A DNA stretch of 64,000 nucleotides from Megalobrama amblycephala (Eukaryota > Chordata > Actinopteri > Cypriniformes > Xenocyprididae): positions 72,329,057 to 72,393,056 of the forward strand of contig NC_063044.1 in assembly GCF_018812025.1 (NCBI RefSeq), in the 5' to 3' direction. A program made the translations under genes and the position numbers. The notes below the pieces were generated by a model that was not told the DNA's origin, searched no databases, and was given only the letters and a program-made list of their open reading frames with translations. This document shows positions 35,690 to 46,071 of this stretch, piece after piece; position 1 is the stretch's first letter; each line of letters begins with the position of its first letter.

Positions 35690-36035
35690 GGAGAGAGAGT
35701 CAGGGTGTGTGATATGATAATAATAAAAAAGAGTGATGTATGGTGAAGAAAAAAGTGTAAATTAATGTAAATGTGGAGAATGTAAATGTGGTGCAAAGTG
35801 TAAATGAATGACAAAGATTGTCGGGGCAGAAGCCTTTTATACTCTTTTAGGGCCAACCAATCAGGGATGGGGAAACCTGGATCCAACCTCAGGATGGTGG
35901 AAAAGCCAACCAATCGGGGAGTCTGAAATTAAGGGGTGTGAAGTTGGAACCAGTATTGCATAATTTATTTAAAGACACAGTGTTTGTAAATTATATTTCA
36001 CATTTAATGAATAAAAGTTTTTGTGTGATTAAAAC
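35690..36035. promoter_or_regulatory. Candidate upstream region of the small acidic gene
   Basis: Non-coding, AT-rich sequence upstream (on the minus strand) of the 35686 ATG. It reads GCCAACCAATC twice in opposite context (about 35853 and 35907), CCAAT-box-like, and a TATACT-type stretch at about 35838. No exon is evident. Confidence 0.3.
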
Positions 36036-36039
36036 AGGC

Positions 36040-37140
36040 TCGTTCGACAGGGGACCCCGAGACCTTTCCAACGAGTCCCTGCTCGAGCTCCGGGGCCACT
36101 CGGTTCCCGAGATATGAATTTTTAAAGTTTCAACAGGAAAAAAGACCATAACTCTGGAACCCATAAAGCTATCCTAGCAGAACCGTCTAATCGAGTTCTA
36201 CACACGGTTCAAATTTCAGAACGATCCGCCGCGTCTCCGCGGAGATATTCGACCAAAACGATCCGGCGCTTTTCAAAATGGCGGCCCCCTTAGAAAAGCG
36301 CTATTCTCAATGGCGGCCCCCTTAGAAAAGCGCTATTCTCGGCCATCTTTTGCTCATAACTCGGGAACGCAAAGCCCCAGAACGCTCAGACTTTGGTCAA
36401 AAATTCTCCTCTGCCCCACGACCTGAACACATCCGTCGCGGGCCCCGGGGACACCCCCTGGCGGATCGCGGATCCGCGGGGTCCCGAACTTTCGCGGGCT
36501 CTAGCTCCCGCGGGGGCCCCCGACCCCGGGGGCCGGGCTCGTTCGACGGGACACATCGAGCCCTTTCCAACAAGACCCTCCCCGAGCCAAGGGGTCGTTG
36601 CGTTCCCGAGATATAAGGCAAAACCTCCCAGACTTTGACCGCCCGTAACTCCAGGACCCCGGGGCCCAGGACCTCGGGGGAGGGCGCGTTGGATAGAGTC
36701 CCCCCGAGTCCTTCCTTTGACTTTAATTTCAGAATTTTCCTCCACAGCGTTCCAGAGATATGAGCTGAAAACTCCAGATATTCCACTTCCCAATAACGTA
36801 ATGGCTGCCAGATAAGGGGTTTCTGGACACAGTGTTTATAGATGATGATGTTTCATATTTTGAATAAAGTTTTATGGATTAAACCCCTGTAACTGTACTA
36901 AGCACACTCTGTCGGATACATCCCACTAAGTTTCAAGTCGTCTGGGACCTTCTGGTACGAACGGGAGCCGGGAATACAAAGACATCCCATTTCCCCCATT
37001 ACATAGTGGCCGCCAAATAATGGGTTCCCGGAAAAAGTGCTTATAGATGCTTTTTTACATTTTATATACATTTTTATGGATGAAACCACATGTGCCATGC
37101 TTGGCGCACTCATTCGGATGCATTCCACTGACTTTCAAGT
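36040..37140. repeat. GC-rich diverged repeats and about 200-bp tandem repeats (block 2)
   Basis: The first part has diverged units sharing GGCTCGTTCGAC and GTTCCCGAGATAT (near 36036 and 36535) and a perfect 32-bp tandem duplication at 36277-36308/36309-36340. From about 36790 two units of the same family of about 200 bp as block 1 follow (marker GGAT near 36914 and 37116, with CATCCCATTTCCC). It sits directly downstream of the two-finger gene, mirroring the position of block 1. Confidence 0.65.
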
Positions 37141-37254
37141 TTGTTTTGCAGCCAAAAAAGACAAGAAGACAATTAAAAGAACCTTTTTTAATTTAAAAAA
37201 CAAGCATAACACAATACAAAAACACAATATAGAGAACAAAACAAATTAAAAACA

Positions 37255-38066
37255 CTACCAACTAAAATAAAAATCAACATCGACTGCCGACAACTCGTCG
37301 TGTTGGGCCGGTGGAAAAAGTTCATCTGAAACACAAACCATTTAACAATTTAAGTTCACTTATTGAGTAACTATTAGGATTATGATGATGATGATGATCA
37401 ACCGATTCCTACTCCATATCTCCATCAGGCTCCGTTCCTGCTCCACGGTGTTCGGTGAGGCCGGCACCTGAGGAGGGGCCTCGGGCTGGGAGAAGTCGGG
37501 GACCAGGGGGATGGCGGGGTTTGTATCTCTCAATATTTTGAGCTTCCCCACGGTCACCGACCTCTCCAGTGACCTCACCGTCTCTGAGCGCGATGACTCC
37601 TTAAACATTATAAAAACAACATTTCAGTATTCTTTAAAACAGACAGCTATTTCATACATAGTTTTAGTTTAAGACTGACTTACCGACATGCCCCTGTGGC
37701 CTTTCTCCAAGTGACTTTTGGGGTATTTCACCAGCTTGCCGCAGAGTAGGCAAACCAGGTTGGCCAGCCTCACTCTGTGGCGGCCAAGCTGGGCCAAGAG
37801 TCCTCTCTGCTGTTCGTTGGCCACTTCGTGGACCGTCCTCAGATGCTTGCTTATGTTGACGATCCACGCGGGGCACATCAGGCACTTGACTGCTATATGA
37901 AAAGACGATTTTAATAGGAGAAAAATGAAAAAAACATGTTCGAACACAGTGTATGACGCAAAATGATTTATTACTGTGTCATAAACGATTCATAACACTT
38001 TGTGATGGCACAAGGAACTAGGATCACAGAATAGATCAACTTACCGGAGCTGTATCTTTTCGGCAT
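37255..38066 (-). CDS. Complete small two-zinc-finger protein, 162 aa (recombinase N-terminal module)
   Basis: Four coding exons on the minus strand: 38066-38045 (MPKRYSS), 37892-37684, 37599-37413 and 37325-37255 (TAG). They total 489 bases, all GT-AG, in frame throughout. A noncoding first exon ends at 38515 (GAAAG before GTGAGA). Two C2H2-like fingers are visible: CLMCPAWIVNISKHLRTVH and CLLCGKLVKYPKSHLEKGH. Spacing and the VH-V-N-R-LL linker pattern match the first exon of the recombinase gene (CPLCHRSYSQLSQHLGVSH, CGKYTSRMDRHLATH). LRDTNPAIPLV here corresponds to LRTSNPAVAMV there. It therefore equals the N-terminal half of that protein without the recombinase. The C-terminal end is acidic (HDELSAVDVD). 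Nuclear, perhaps DNA-binding; function unknown. Another possibility is an alternative host gene family. Confidence 0.6.
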
Positions 38067-38514
38067 GATCTGTAAAGGGAAAAAAAAAAAAAAAATTATT
38101 GTAATTTTATAACATTAATAAATTACTGTACGTGTGTAGTTGTTTTTTTTTTTGAGAAAAGCAGGCAACAAATATAACATCTAGAGACTGCAAGCTTTCA
38201 AATGATATATAGTTTGATAGTATTACTGTAGGTTTAGACTAAGATATGACTGTTTTAAACATTTTTTACTTGTTTTATTGCAGTGACCTTCCAGGACCTT
38301 GGCTCAAATAACTCACCTGGCTGCTCAGGTTTAGGCCCAAAAATACATGTGTACGGATTATAATTTATAAGAATCTCACGATACAGCTTTATGAGCGGCG
38401 TGTACTGGTGAACTAACCCCAACTGTACCGATGGATGTCGAAAAATGTACAGACGTGCCATTTATAATAACACTTAATTGCATAAATTAAGAAAAGTATG
38501 ACAGATTATCTCAC

Positions 38515-38620
38515 CTTTCGTGATGAGTCAGCATCAGTAATGAGATCCACAAAATGGAGGTAGTTATACTCCCCATTGTTAACCAATAGCAGCCCTTGAC
38601 AACTAATCACCTGTCCATGA
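38515..38620 (-). promoter_or_regulatory. Promoter and noncoding exon of the two-finger gene
   Basis: On the minus strand CTATTGGTTAACAATGG (inverted CCAAT) and GTATAACTACC (TATA-like) precede a short exon ending at 38515 with a good donor. This is the only part of the block where a start region for the family is preserved. Confidence 0.4.
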
Positions 38621-38865
38621 ACAGGGAACGCCCACTAATCAAAAATGCCCCGCCCACTTTTAATTAAAATAATTTTTTTTCTTTTTTTTTTTTAGCATAT
38701 TTTTAGTAATATTATTTTTTTTATATTTTTTTTATTTATTTTTTTTTTCAGTTTTTTTTTTTTTTTGGGTCAGTATTATTTTGCCCTCAATTGTTTTTAA
38801 ATTAAACGTGTATAAAAAAAATGTGTGTTGCATCATAAAAAGACATGACAGTAGGAACGTTTGGA
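38620..38865. other. Low-complexity spacer between the two-finger and recombinase genes
   Basis: Poly-T/A-rich DNA with no frame. The part from about 38800 matches the sequence beyond the polyadenylation site of the small acidic gene (34705-34765), showing that the duplicated unit extends past the transcript end. Confidence 0.45.
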
Positions 38866-38873
38866 ACATTTAT

Positions 38874-41411
38874 TCAACAATAAAAAACACAAAAAGAACA
38901 CGAGAACACAATAAACAGAACAATAAAAAAAAGGCAAATAAAAATTTTAAAGAAAACGGTTTGTTTCCATGCCCTCTTGGCAACCTTCAGCAGCATCATC
39001 CGCTTCAGGGGTGATAGGTGAGCCCGAGGGAATCCCTTCTTCTTTGGCGTGCCCTGTTTGTGCCGCTTGGACGGCGTAGTCGTCTCCTGAAAAGAAAAAC
39101 GAGAAAGAGTCAGCAAACACACAACGCACAAACGGTTAAACGAGCCCCCACCCAGTGAGAGAAGAAGGACTTATGGAAGCGGATTCCCCCGGGCGTTGCT
39201 CCCCCGACGGGCTGCCAGAGGGCGACGGGCTGGAGGAGGTGGGCGGGCTGGTGGCAGGTGCCCGGCGCTTGCCCGAACTCTTTGCCGGCCTTTTCCCCGA
39301 CTTGGTCTTCGGGGACCCCGGGGCGGCGTCCTCACCCTCCTCGAACAGGCGGCGGTGTTCGGCCGCCTGCCTGGCATCCAGGTTCAGGGCGTAGAACCGG
39401 TCGGCACATGAACTGCGCCACCTTCTGCGATCCCCCGGGGTGTGCGAGTTCTTGGCCTGCACGGAGAGAGGAAAGCACGGTTAGAAACGACAAACGCACA
39501 CACGTCAGAAACTCAGAAACTGGCGGAAAGCCGCGGGGGAACGCTTACGTGAGTGGCGATGGAGGTCCTGATGTCCTTAAACGTCGGACTCCCCGGGAGG
39601 CCCATCCCAGCCCATGCCTCCTGAAAGTATTGATTCAGGTTCTTGCACGAGCTGGGCTTGGAGGTGAAGAAAAAGTAGTGCGCGTGTTCACCTCCAACCA
39701 AGTAGGGCCTCATGTCCAGGAAGTCGGCCAGCCACCCGTACTCCTCGCCACTCAAGGCCAGCTGTGCCGCCCCGAAGGCCTGGTTGGTCTTATGAGTCGA
39801 GATCTGCGGAAACAGAGACAAGCGTGTGGCGTGAGAGGGAGAACCGTGAATGGGAGAGAGAAGGAGAGAGAGAGAGAAAAACAAAAGCACTCACGTTGAT
39901 CACGAAGCACCCCTCCTGCGATCCGGTCTTGGCCGCCTCCACCTCCGCAATGGTCATGTTTTGGAACACCCCACCGCGATGGCCGTAGATACAGGCCAGG
40001 TAGGCGGTGAGGTGCCCGTAGAAGGACCAATGCAGGGCCCTGTTGGCCGTCTCTCTGAGACGGGCTGCGAGAAAAGAGAGAGAAGCGTTAAGTGTCGAGG
40101 CGCGTGCGAGGTCGGAGAGACGAGTGTGAGAGGAGGCAAAAACTCACCCAGGATGTCAGGGATGGCGGCCTTGGCAGAGGCGACGCACTGGCGGAGAGTG
40201 GCCTTGGCGATGAGGCGGCCCTCCTTGGCCTGTTTAACCCTCACCTCGTGCATGACCACTTTCCGCCGCACTGACCGGATCGTCTTTATCTCCCGGTTCA
40301 GCCCCACCATGACCGTCCGGGAGAGTCGGCAGGTGGGCGGCGGGGTCTCTTCCACGTAGGCCAGGAACTGGGCCACGTTTTTGAGATAGTGGTGCACAGT
40401 CGGCTCCGCGATCTTGGCCTGGTTCAGGCTGTTGTGCCAAGACCACATCCTCGCCGTGTGGTTGAGGAAGCCCAGGCTGGCCAGGTCCGTCTGCCCCGCC
40501 GCCATGTACCCAATGAAGTGGGTACATGGCGGCCCCCTCCTGGTGGCTCCGGTACTCCTCGAGGAGGACGTCTGCGAAAAGAAAACACACAATGGGGTCA
40601 GAACAGAGAGAGAAACTTTGGCCGCAGAGCGAGACGGGGAGAAGCGACAGAGCGCGGTACTCACTCAGGGCCGCCACGTGGTCCGGGAAGGGGTGCTTCT
40701 CCGGAGAGGAGGAGTAGGAGGTCGACGCCTTGGCCGGCGGCTGGGGGGCGGGGGCCTGGGGACCCGAGTCTTGGCAGGCTGGTTCCTCCTCCAAGGGGAG
40801 GGCCAAGGGCTCCTCTTCCTCGGCCTCTCCCGGCGCGGGGAGGCGAAGGGAAGACAGCAGCCTGCCGGTCACTCGGGCGAGCTGGCTAGATGGTTTACCC
40901 CGCGACCTCCTCTGCAGCAGGCGGTAGCGGCGAGTCACCTTCCTGAGTGACTCGCTCAAAATGTCCACCTGCTTCCGGAGGTCCTCCTTTTCCTCCCGGC
41001 ACCTGGGGTCGTTGCAGGCGCTCTGCTGCCCTGCCGCCTCCTCCTCGTCCATAGGAACGCTAGGGTCCTCGAGCTCCTCCGCGCCATGTACGTCCAGGGT
41101 GGAGACCATGGCCACGGCCGGGTTGCTGGTCCGCAGCTGAGCAAGACCCTCCATGATCTTTTTCCATTTGAAGGTCTCCGGCGGGCCGCGACCGTGATCT
41201 CAGTGTGGGTGGCCAGGTGGCGGTCCATCCGGGAGGTGTATTTACCGCAGGCGGGCAGGGGGCAGGTGCCCTTGCGAACGTCCACCCTCCCGGATGGAAT
41301 GGCCAGTAGCAGCTTCCTTTCGGCCTTGTTCCTGACACCGTGGCTCACCCCCAGGTGCTGGCTCAGCTGGCTGTAGCTACGGTGGCACAGCGGGCAGTCG
41401 CTGACAGGCAT
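38874..41411 (-). pseudogene. Multi-exon tyrosine recombinase with N-terminal zinc fingers (Crypton-like), frameshifted
   Basis: Exon blocks (minus): 41411-40665, 40571-40148, 40064-39895, 39803-39549, 39456-39175 and 39086 to about 38874. Order of domains: two C2H2 fingers; acidic CxxxC-coiled region; a SAM-like core-binding domain (HFIGYMAAGQTDL, VAQFLAYVEE); and a catalytic domain with Arg in IYGHRGGVFQNMTIAEVE (codon about 39978), Lys in STHKTNQ (39791), Arg in DIRTSIATH (39569) and Tyr in ADRFYAL (39393). These fit the R-K-R-Y pattern of tyrosine recombinases. No reverse transcriptase is nearby, so Crypton-like rather than DIRS/Ngaro. Defects: a frameshift near 41190, another inside a perfect 14-bp hairpin at 40498-40533, loss of residues before ADRFYAL where the His box should lie, and an AT instead of GT donor at 39174. 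The 5' exon is missing and an L2 fragment lies upstream. The AATAAA is at 38874-38869. Confidence 0.65.
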
Positions 41412-41429
41412 GTATATATGTTAAAGTTA

Positions 41430-43503
41430 TATAGATATATAGTCAAGTCAAGTCAAATTTATTTATATAGCGCTTTTTACAATTGGTAATTGTTTCAAAG
41501 CAGCTTTACATATTAGAAGCACAGAAAAAAGAGAAGTGGTTAAAAATAAGCTGTACAAGCAAGCGTGGTAATATGTAACATATACAAGATGGTGCTACAT
41601 TAAGCCAATGTCGGCTGACTCCCAGGGGTGGAAAAAACCCCCTAGGAGAAAAACCCAGCGTGCTAACATTGGGAAAAAAGTCCTAGGAGGGAAAAAAACC
41701 CTTGGAAGATATATATAATATATGTAAACGGATATGGAGATCAAAATCTGAATTATACAATTTTATTATAGAGATTAAAAATAGATTATATATAAATATA
41801 TGTAGGTGGATACGGAGATTAAAAATCTGAATTATAGATGCAGCCAGAACTGGATCTGTAGGCCCATTGTCTCCTGGGCTACGTTGTAGTCAGGTCCAGA
41901 CACAGGTTCTCCATCTGATCTGGATACGGCCTGGATCCAGCACTCGGCAAACCTCAGGATAAGCAGAGAGACTGATATTAGTGTAGATGCCATTCTTATT
42001 CTGATGTACAGGTATATCTAGTGTTATAGGAAATGTTCTCGGTTCCGGCCGACCTAATTATTGCAGCGTAACAATCCTTTAACGGATTTGAAAAAATGTT
42101 TATGTATTGATAATGTGTTATGTGTATGCAAGAGCAAAGAGACGTGTTTTTAGTCTAGATTTAAACTGACAGAGTGTGTCTGCTTCCCGAACAATGCTAG
42201 GAAGATTGTTCCAGAGTTTAGGTGCTAAATAGGAAAAGGATCTGCCGCCTTCAGTTGATTTTGATATTCTGGGTATTATCAACTGGCCTGAATTCTGAGA
42301 TCGCAATAGACGTGAAGGACTATAATGCACCAAGAGCTCGCTTAGATATTGGGGAGCTAAACCATTTAGAGCTTTATAAGTAAGTAGCAAGATTTTAAAA
42401 TCTATACGATGTTTAATAGGGAACCAATGTAATGTTGACAGAACTGGGCTAATATGGTCATACTTTCTGGTTCTAGTAAGAACTCTAGCTGCCGCATTTT
42501 GGACTAACTGTAGTCTGTTTAAAAGCCGAGCAGAACAACCACCCAGTAGAGCGTTACAGTAATCTAGTCTTGAGGTCATGAATGCATGAACCAACTGTTC
42601 CGCATTTGTCATTGAGAGCATATGTCGTAATTTAGATATATTTTTTAGATGGAAGAAGGCGGTTTTACAGGTTTTACAGTAGAACATGACTTTCAAATGA
42701 AAGATTGGTATCAAAGAGCACACCCAGGTTCCTAACTGAGGACGAAGATTTAATGGAGCACCCGTCAAGTGTTAGAGAGTATTCAAGGTTTTTTCGTGAG
42801 GAAGTTTTTGGTCCAAAGATTAGGATATCAGTTTTTTCTGAATTTAATAATAAGAAATTTCTTGTCATCCAGTTTTTAATGTCAGCTATGCATTCTGTTA
42901 GTTTTGTGAATTTGTAGGTTTCGTCAGGGCGCGAGGAAATATAGAGCTGAAAACTAACACCATGCTTCCTAATTATCTCTCCTAAGGGCAGCATGTACAG
43001 AGTGAAAAGCAACGGTCCTAGTACTGAGCCTTGTGGTACTCCATATTGAACTTGTGATCGATACGACATCTCTTCATTAACTACTACAGACTGATAACGG
43101 TCAGATAAGTAAGATTTGAACCATGCCAAAGCAATTCCACTAATGCCAATATAGTTTTCAAGTCTTTTTAAAAGAATGTTGTGATCGATAGTGTCAAAAG
43201 CAGCACTGAGATCTAATAACACTAATAGAGAAATACAGCCACGATCGGATGATAAGAGTAGATCGTTTGTAACTCTAACGAGAGCAGTCTCAGTACTATG
43301 GTATGGTCTAAATCCTGACTGGAAATCCTCACAGATTCCATTTCTTTCTAAAAAGGAGCACAGTTGTGTTGAAACTGCCTTTTCTAGTATCTTTGACAGA
43401 AAAGGTAGATTCGAGATTGGCCTGTAATTTACTAAATCTCTCAGATCTAGTTGAGGTTTTTTAATAAGAGGTTTAATAATAGCCTGAGCACAAGGAAATA
43501 TAC
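41430..43503 (-). pseudogene. 5'-truncated L2 LINE fragment without YADD motif
   Basis: The minus-strand frames encode the second half of an L2-type ORF2: NYRPISNLPFLSKILEKAV, FQSGFRPYHSTETALVRV, LLDLSAAFDTIDHNILL, VPQGSVLGPLLFTLYMLPL, and the C-terminal LHWFPIKHRIDFKILLL and LWNNLPSIVREADTL. The catalytic YADD expected before QLYISSRPDE (near 42945) is deleted and a frame change occurs near 42690. The 3' region reads to about 41430 (AAATTTATTTATATAGCGCT). It ends next to the recombinase gene start. Confidence 0.8.
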
Positions 43504-43524
43504 ACCAACTCTTAGATTTGAATC

Positions 43525-43875
43525 CAAATCAAAGTCATGCTTGCAAAACACTGTTTTAGAGGCGTCTCTCTTGGTCCTAGGTAGCTCTCACACTTACTGC
43601 AGTAAAAGTGTGGCTCATAATGGCCAAATTCTCCATAACCTTGATAAAAAAAGATATTTTGTTGCAGGTACAAAGCCAAGAAAATGTTCATTGAAAATTT
43701 CAAGATGTTGGAGAGCCACTCCAGTCAGATTGTGTCTAAGCACAAATGACAGGAGCAAGAGAAGGCTTTGTGCTTTTGTAAGGGAAGCACCAGGATAAAT
43801 AAGATCATCATTAGGTGTCATCTGTGATAGAGGACAAATGCTAAAAGTTGACTTCTCTTTACAATACAAATACAA
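43525..43875 (-). pseudogene. CACTA/EnSpm-like transposase N-terminal fragment
   Basis: The minus-strand frame reads LIYPGASLTKAQSLLLLLSF then VLRHNLTGVALQHLEIFNEH. After a frameshift near 43650 another frame continues GEFGHYEPHFYCSKCESYLG. This order (Pro-Gly-Ala-x-Leu-Thr, Leu run, RHNLT, then a Cys pair) is what I recall from animal EnSpm-type proteins. An upstream Glu/Lys-rich block (about 44140-43975, ending in MKMSLK before a GTAAAG donor) may be a further exon. The L2 fragment abuts at 43503. Confidence 0.4.
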
Positions 43876-44714
43876 AAATATAATGCAAATAAAATTCAGA
43901 ATAAAACTAATTGTCTATGACAATAACTAAATATAAGTCCATACTTTACATGTTTCTCCTTTACCTTCAAGGACATTTTCATGTACAGTTTCCCTTGGAG
44001 ATCTTCTTTGTTACTCTCTTCTATTTTCTCCATCTTCCTCCTCTCCTCCTCCTTCTCCAGCACTTTCCTCATCTCTTCAGCACTTTCTTTATCACCTCTT
44101 CCCTTTACTTTCTAGCTTTCTTTGCATTATTTTTGTCTCCTGTCCTTTCTCATATATTTCTCTTGGCTCTCCCCTCTCCCTGCTCTACACTGGCTGCCAT
44201 TTTCTCCTGCTCCATCCTCTTGCCCATACTTGTCCACCTCTCCATTTCTAAAACATTTTCTCCTTGCAGATTGCTTTTCTCTGCTTGGCTATTGACCACA
44301 TGTCTTTCTGTAGAATGGGTCTGTGAGTTTAATGACCATCAATGTAAAAAAATAAAATAAAATAAAAAATAAACATTTGAAAGAGCATACTGCAGTTTTT
44401 TCTGTCCTTACTCTTTTAAAGATGTTCCTTCTGTATGCAGTATACAAAGATATGGAGGAGAAAAAAAAGCTTTTCTGCAAGGAAAAGACATATGGAGCAC
44501 TGCAAAAAGAGGTCAACGAATGAAGAGAAGTGCATCTCTAGATGCCAAAAACTTAACTATGGAACTGTGCAGGCCAGTAAGTATTATTTCTGAAAGTATA
44601 AAATATCATACTTTGTGTACTACTGATTTGTTTTTTGTTTTTTTATCCAGACCAAGACCAACAATCCAAGACTTTCTCAGGCAGCAAATGTTTAATTCTT
44701 TGGGCTTAATTCTG

Positions 44715-44830
44715 TATGCACTGCAATTGCATGGTGGTGCAGCTGGTAAAGACAGTGCCTTTGTCCGTGAGAGACCTGGGTTCAAATCTAGACAAGCACA
44801 AGATTTTGGAGTTGTTTGTATATAAAGTGG
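44715..44830 (+). repeat. Possible tRNA-derived SINE head
   Basis: GTGGTGCAGCTGGTAAAG resembles a box A and GGGTTCAAATCTAG, 35 bases further, fits box B (GGTTCRANNCY). It cannot fold as a functional tRNA by eye. No tail or second copy in the window was found, so the call is tentative. Confidence 0.35.
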
Positions 44831-45282
44831 TTTGTATGAAATGAAATGTCAGTGTAAAGCAAATATTTAATCCTGGTGTATAAATCACTGTAAGTAGATT
44901 ATGACGAAATGCCAATTTTTTTCAGTGCTCTCAAGGTACTATTAAACAGAAGTCTTAGCCTGCATGAAGTGTATTTTAATGACACTTTAAGTTAAATTAA
45001 ATGGCACTTTTAGCACATTTTAGTGTTACCTAAAATACAATAGAAGCCTGAGTTGAAGGTACTTCCAATGTCATTGCAAGCAGTTTGTGGAGTATGTCTT
45101 CAGCATACTACATCTCACTCAAAGTGTTATTACAATACAATTTTATTATACTTGAAATGTTTTAATGTCACTATTAGTAAAATAATAGTATGGCCTCAGT
45201 ATAACATAAATGTATGTCCAACACTCTTAAAGTGAAATTTAGTTGCAATTGTAATGTTATCAAAATACATTGAAGTGCACAT

Positions 45283-45703
45283 TGTCATGATCACTAGTGA
45301 GAGTGCCCTAGTCAGCCACTAGAGGGCACTCCATCCTGGACTCTTGTTTTCACCCCTTGGACTACATTACCCATAACTCACTTCCCTGGACTCATTATCT
45401 CATTGTCATTGCCCCCAGCTGTTTTGTGTTTGTTCAATTAGTGTCTGTCTATTTATACCTGGTTTGTCTCTGCTTTTGTCATGGTGTCTTCATTCATGTT
45501 CCCGAGTCTCTGTTTTGGTTTGCTTTGTGTTTTGGTTTGCTTTGTGTTTTGGTTTGCTTTGTGTTTTGTTCCTGTCATTGTTTTGTTTGGACTGTCTCCC
45601 TGGATGTTTGACTATTGACTGGCTCATGGATTACGTTTCTGGATTTCCCCAATAAATACCTGCAATTGGACCTACCCTGTTTGTCTTTGTGTGTGCCGTG
45701 ACA
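45283..45703 (+). mobile_element. Solo LTR, 421 bp, CACAT target duplication
   Basis: It starts TGTCATGATC and ends GCCGTGACA with CACAT on both sides (45278-45282 and 45704-45708). It contains a TATA-like TTTATACC at about 45453, a threefold tandem TTTGGTTTGCTTTGTGT and AATAAA at 45651. A 5-bp duplication and TG...CA ends fit a Ty3/Gypsy- or retrovirus-type LTR left after recombination. Confidence 0.8.
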
Positions 45704-46071
45704 CACATTTAATGTTCTGTTCTGTATATTGCAAAAATTAGGGTACTTTTTCTGATGGTTGGCAAACTTCAAATGATATGATCCGGTACATTAGTACGTG
45801 GTTTCTGTAGTCAATGCAAGAAAAACACTTTAAAATTCTTAAAGGATTAGTTCACTTAAGAATAAAAATCTACAGATAATGCACTCAACCTATTGTCATT
45901 GAAGATGTTACTGTCTTTCTTTCTTCAGTTGTAAAGAAATTATGTTGTTTTTTTGTTTGTTTTTTTTTGAGGAAAACATTTCAGGAATTACAAACATTGT
46001 GACGACAGTGAAATTCATTAACACACTGAAACATGTTTAAGAAAGTTAAACAGATAACACGTGATGGTGAC

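Noticed and set aside
36350..36793. Several overlapping GC-rich frames on both strands
   Set aside because: They are open only because of high GC in repeat block 2; no conserved domain, splice logic or start context was found.
37360..37412. Ile-rich C-terminal end of the third exon of the two-finger gene
   Set aside because: It is a translated ATG-repeat tract in the intron; using the donor at 37412 gives an in-frame last exon and a better C-terminus.
38255..38461. 68-aa minus frame between the noncoding exon and first coding exon of the two-finger gene
   Set aside because: It lies inside the predicted intron, with no motif or homology to the recombinase gene.
39155..41376. Plus-strand frames across the recombinase region
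   Set aside because: Shadows of the minus-strand exons; donors, acceptors and domain motifs are consistent only on the minus strand.
44715..44790. Functional tRNA gene
   Set aside because: Box A/B-like motifs are present but the arms do not pair as a cloverleaf; a SINE head is more likely.
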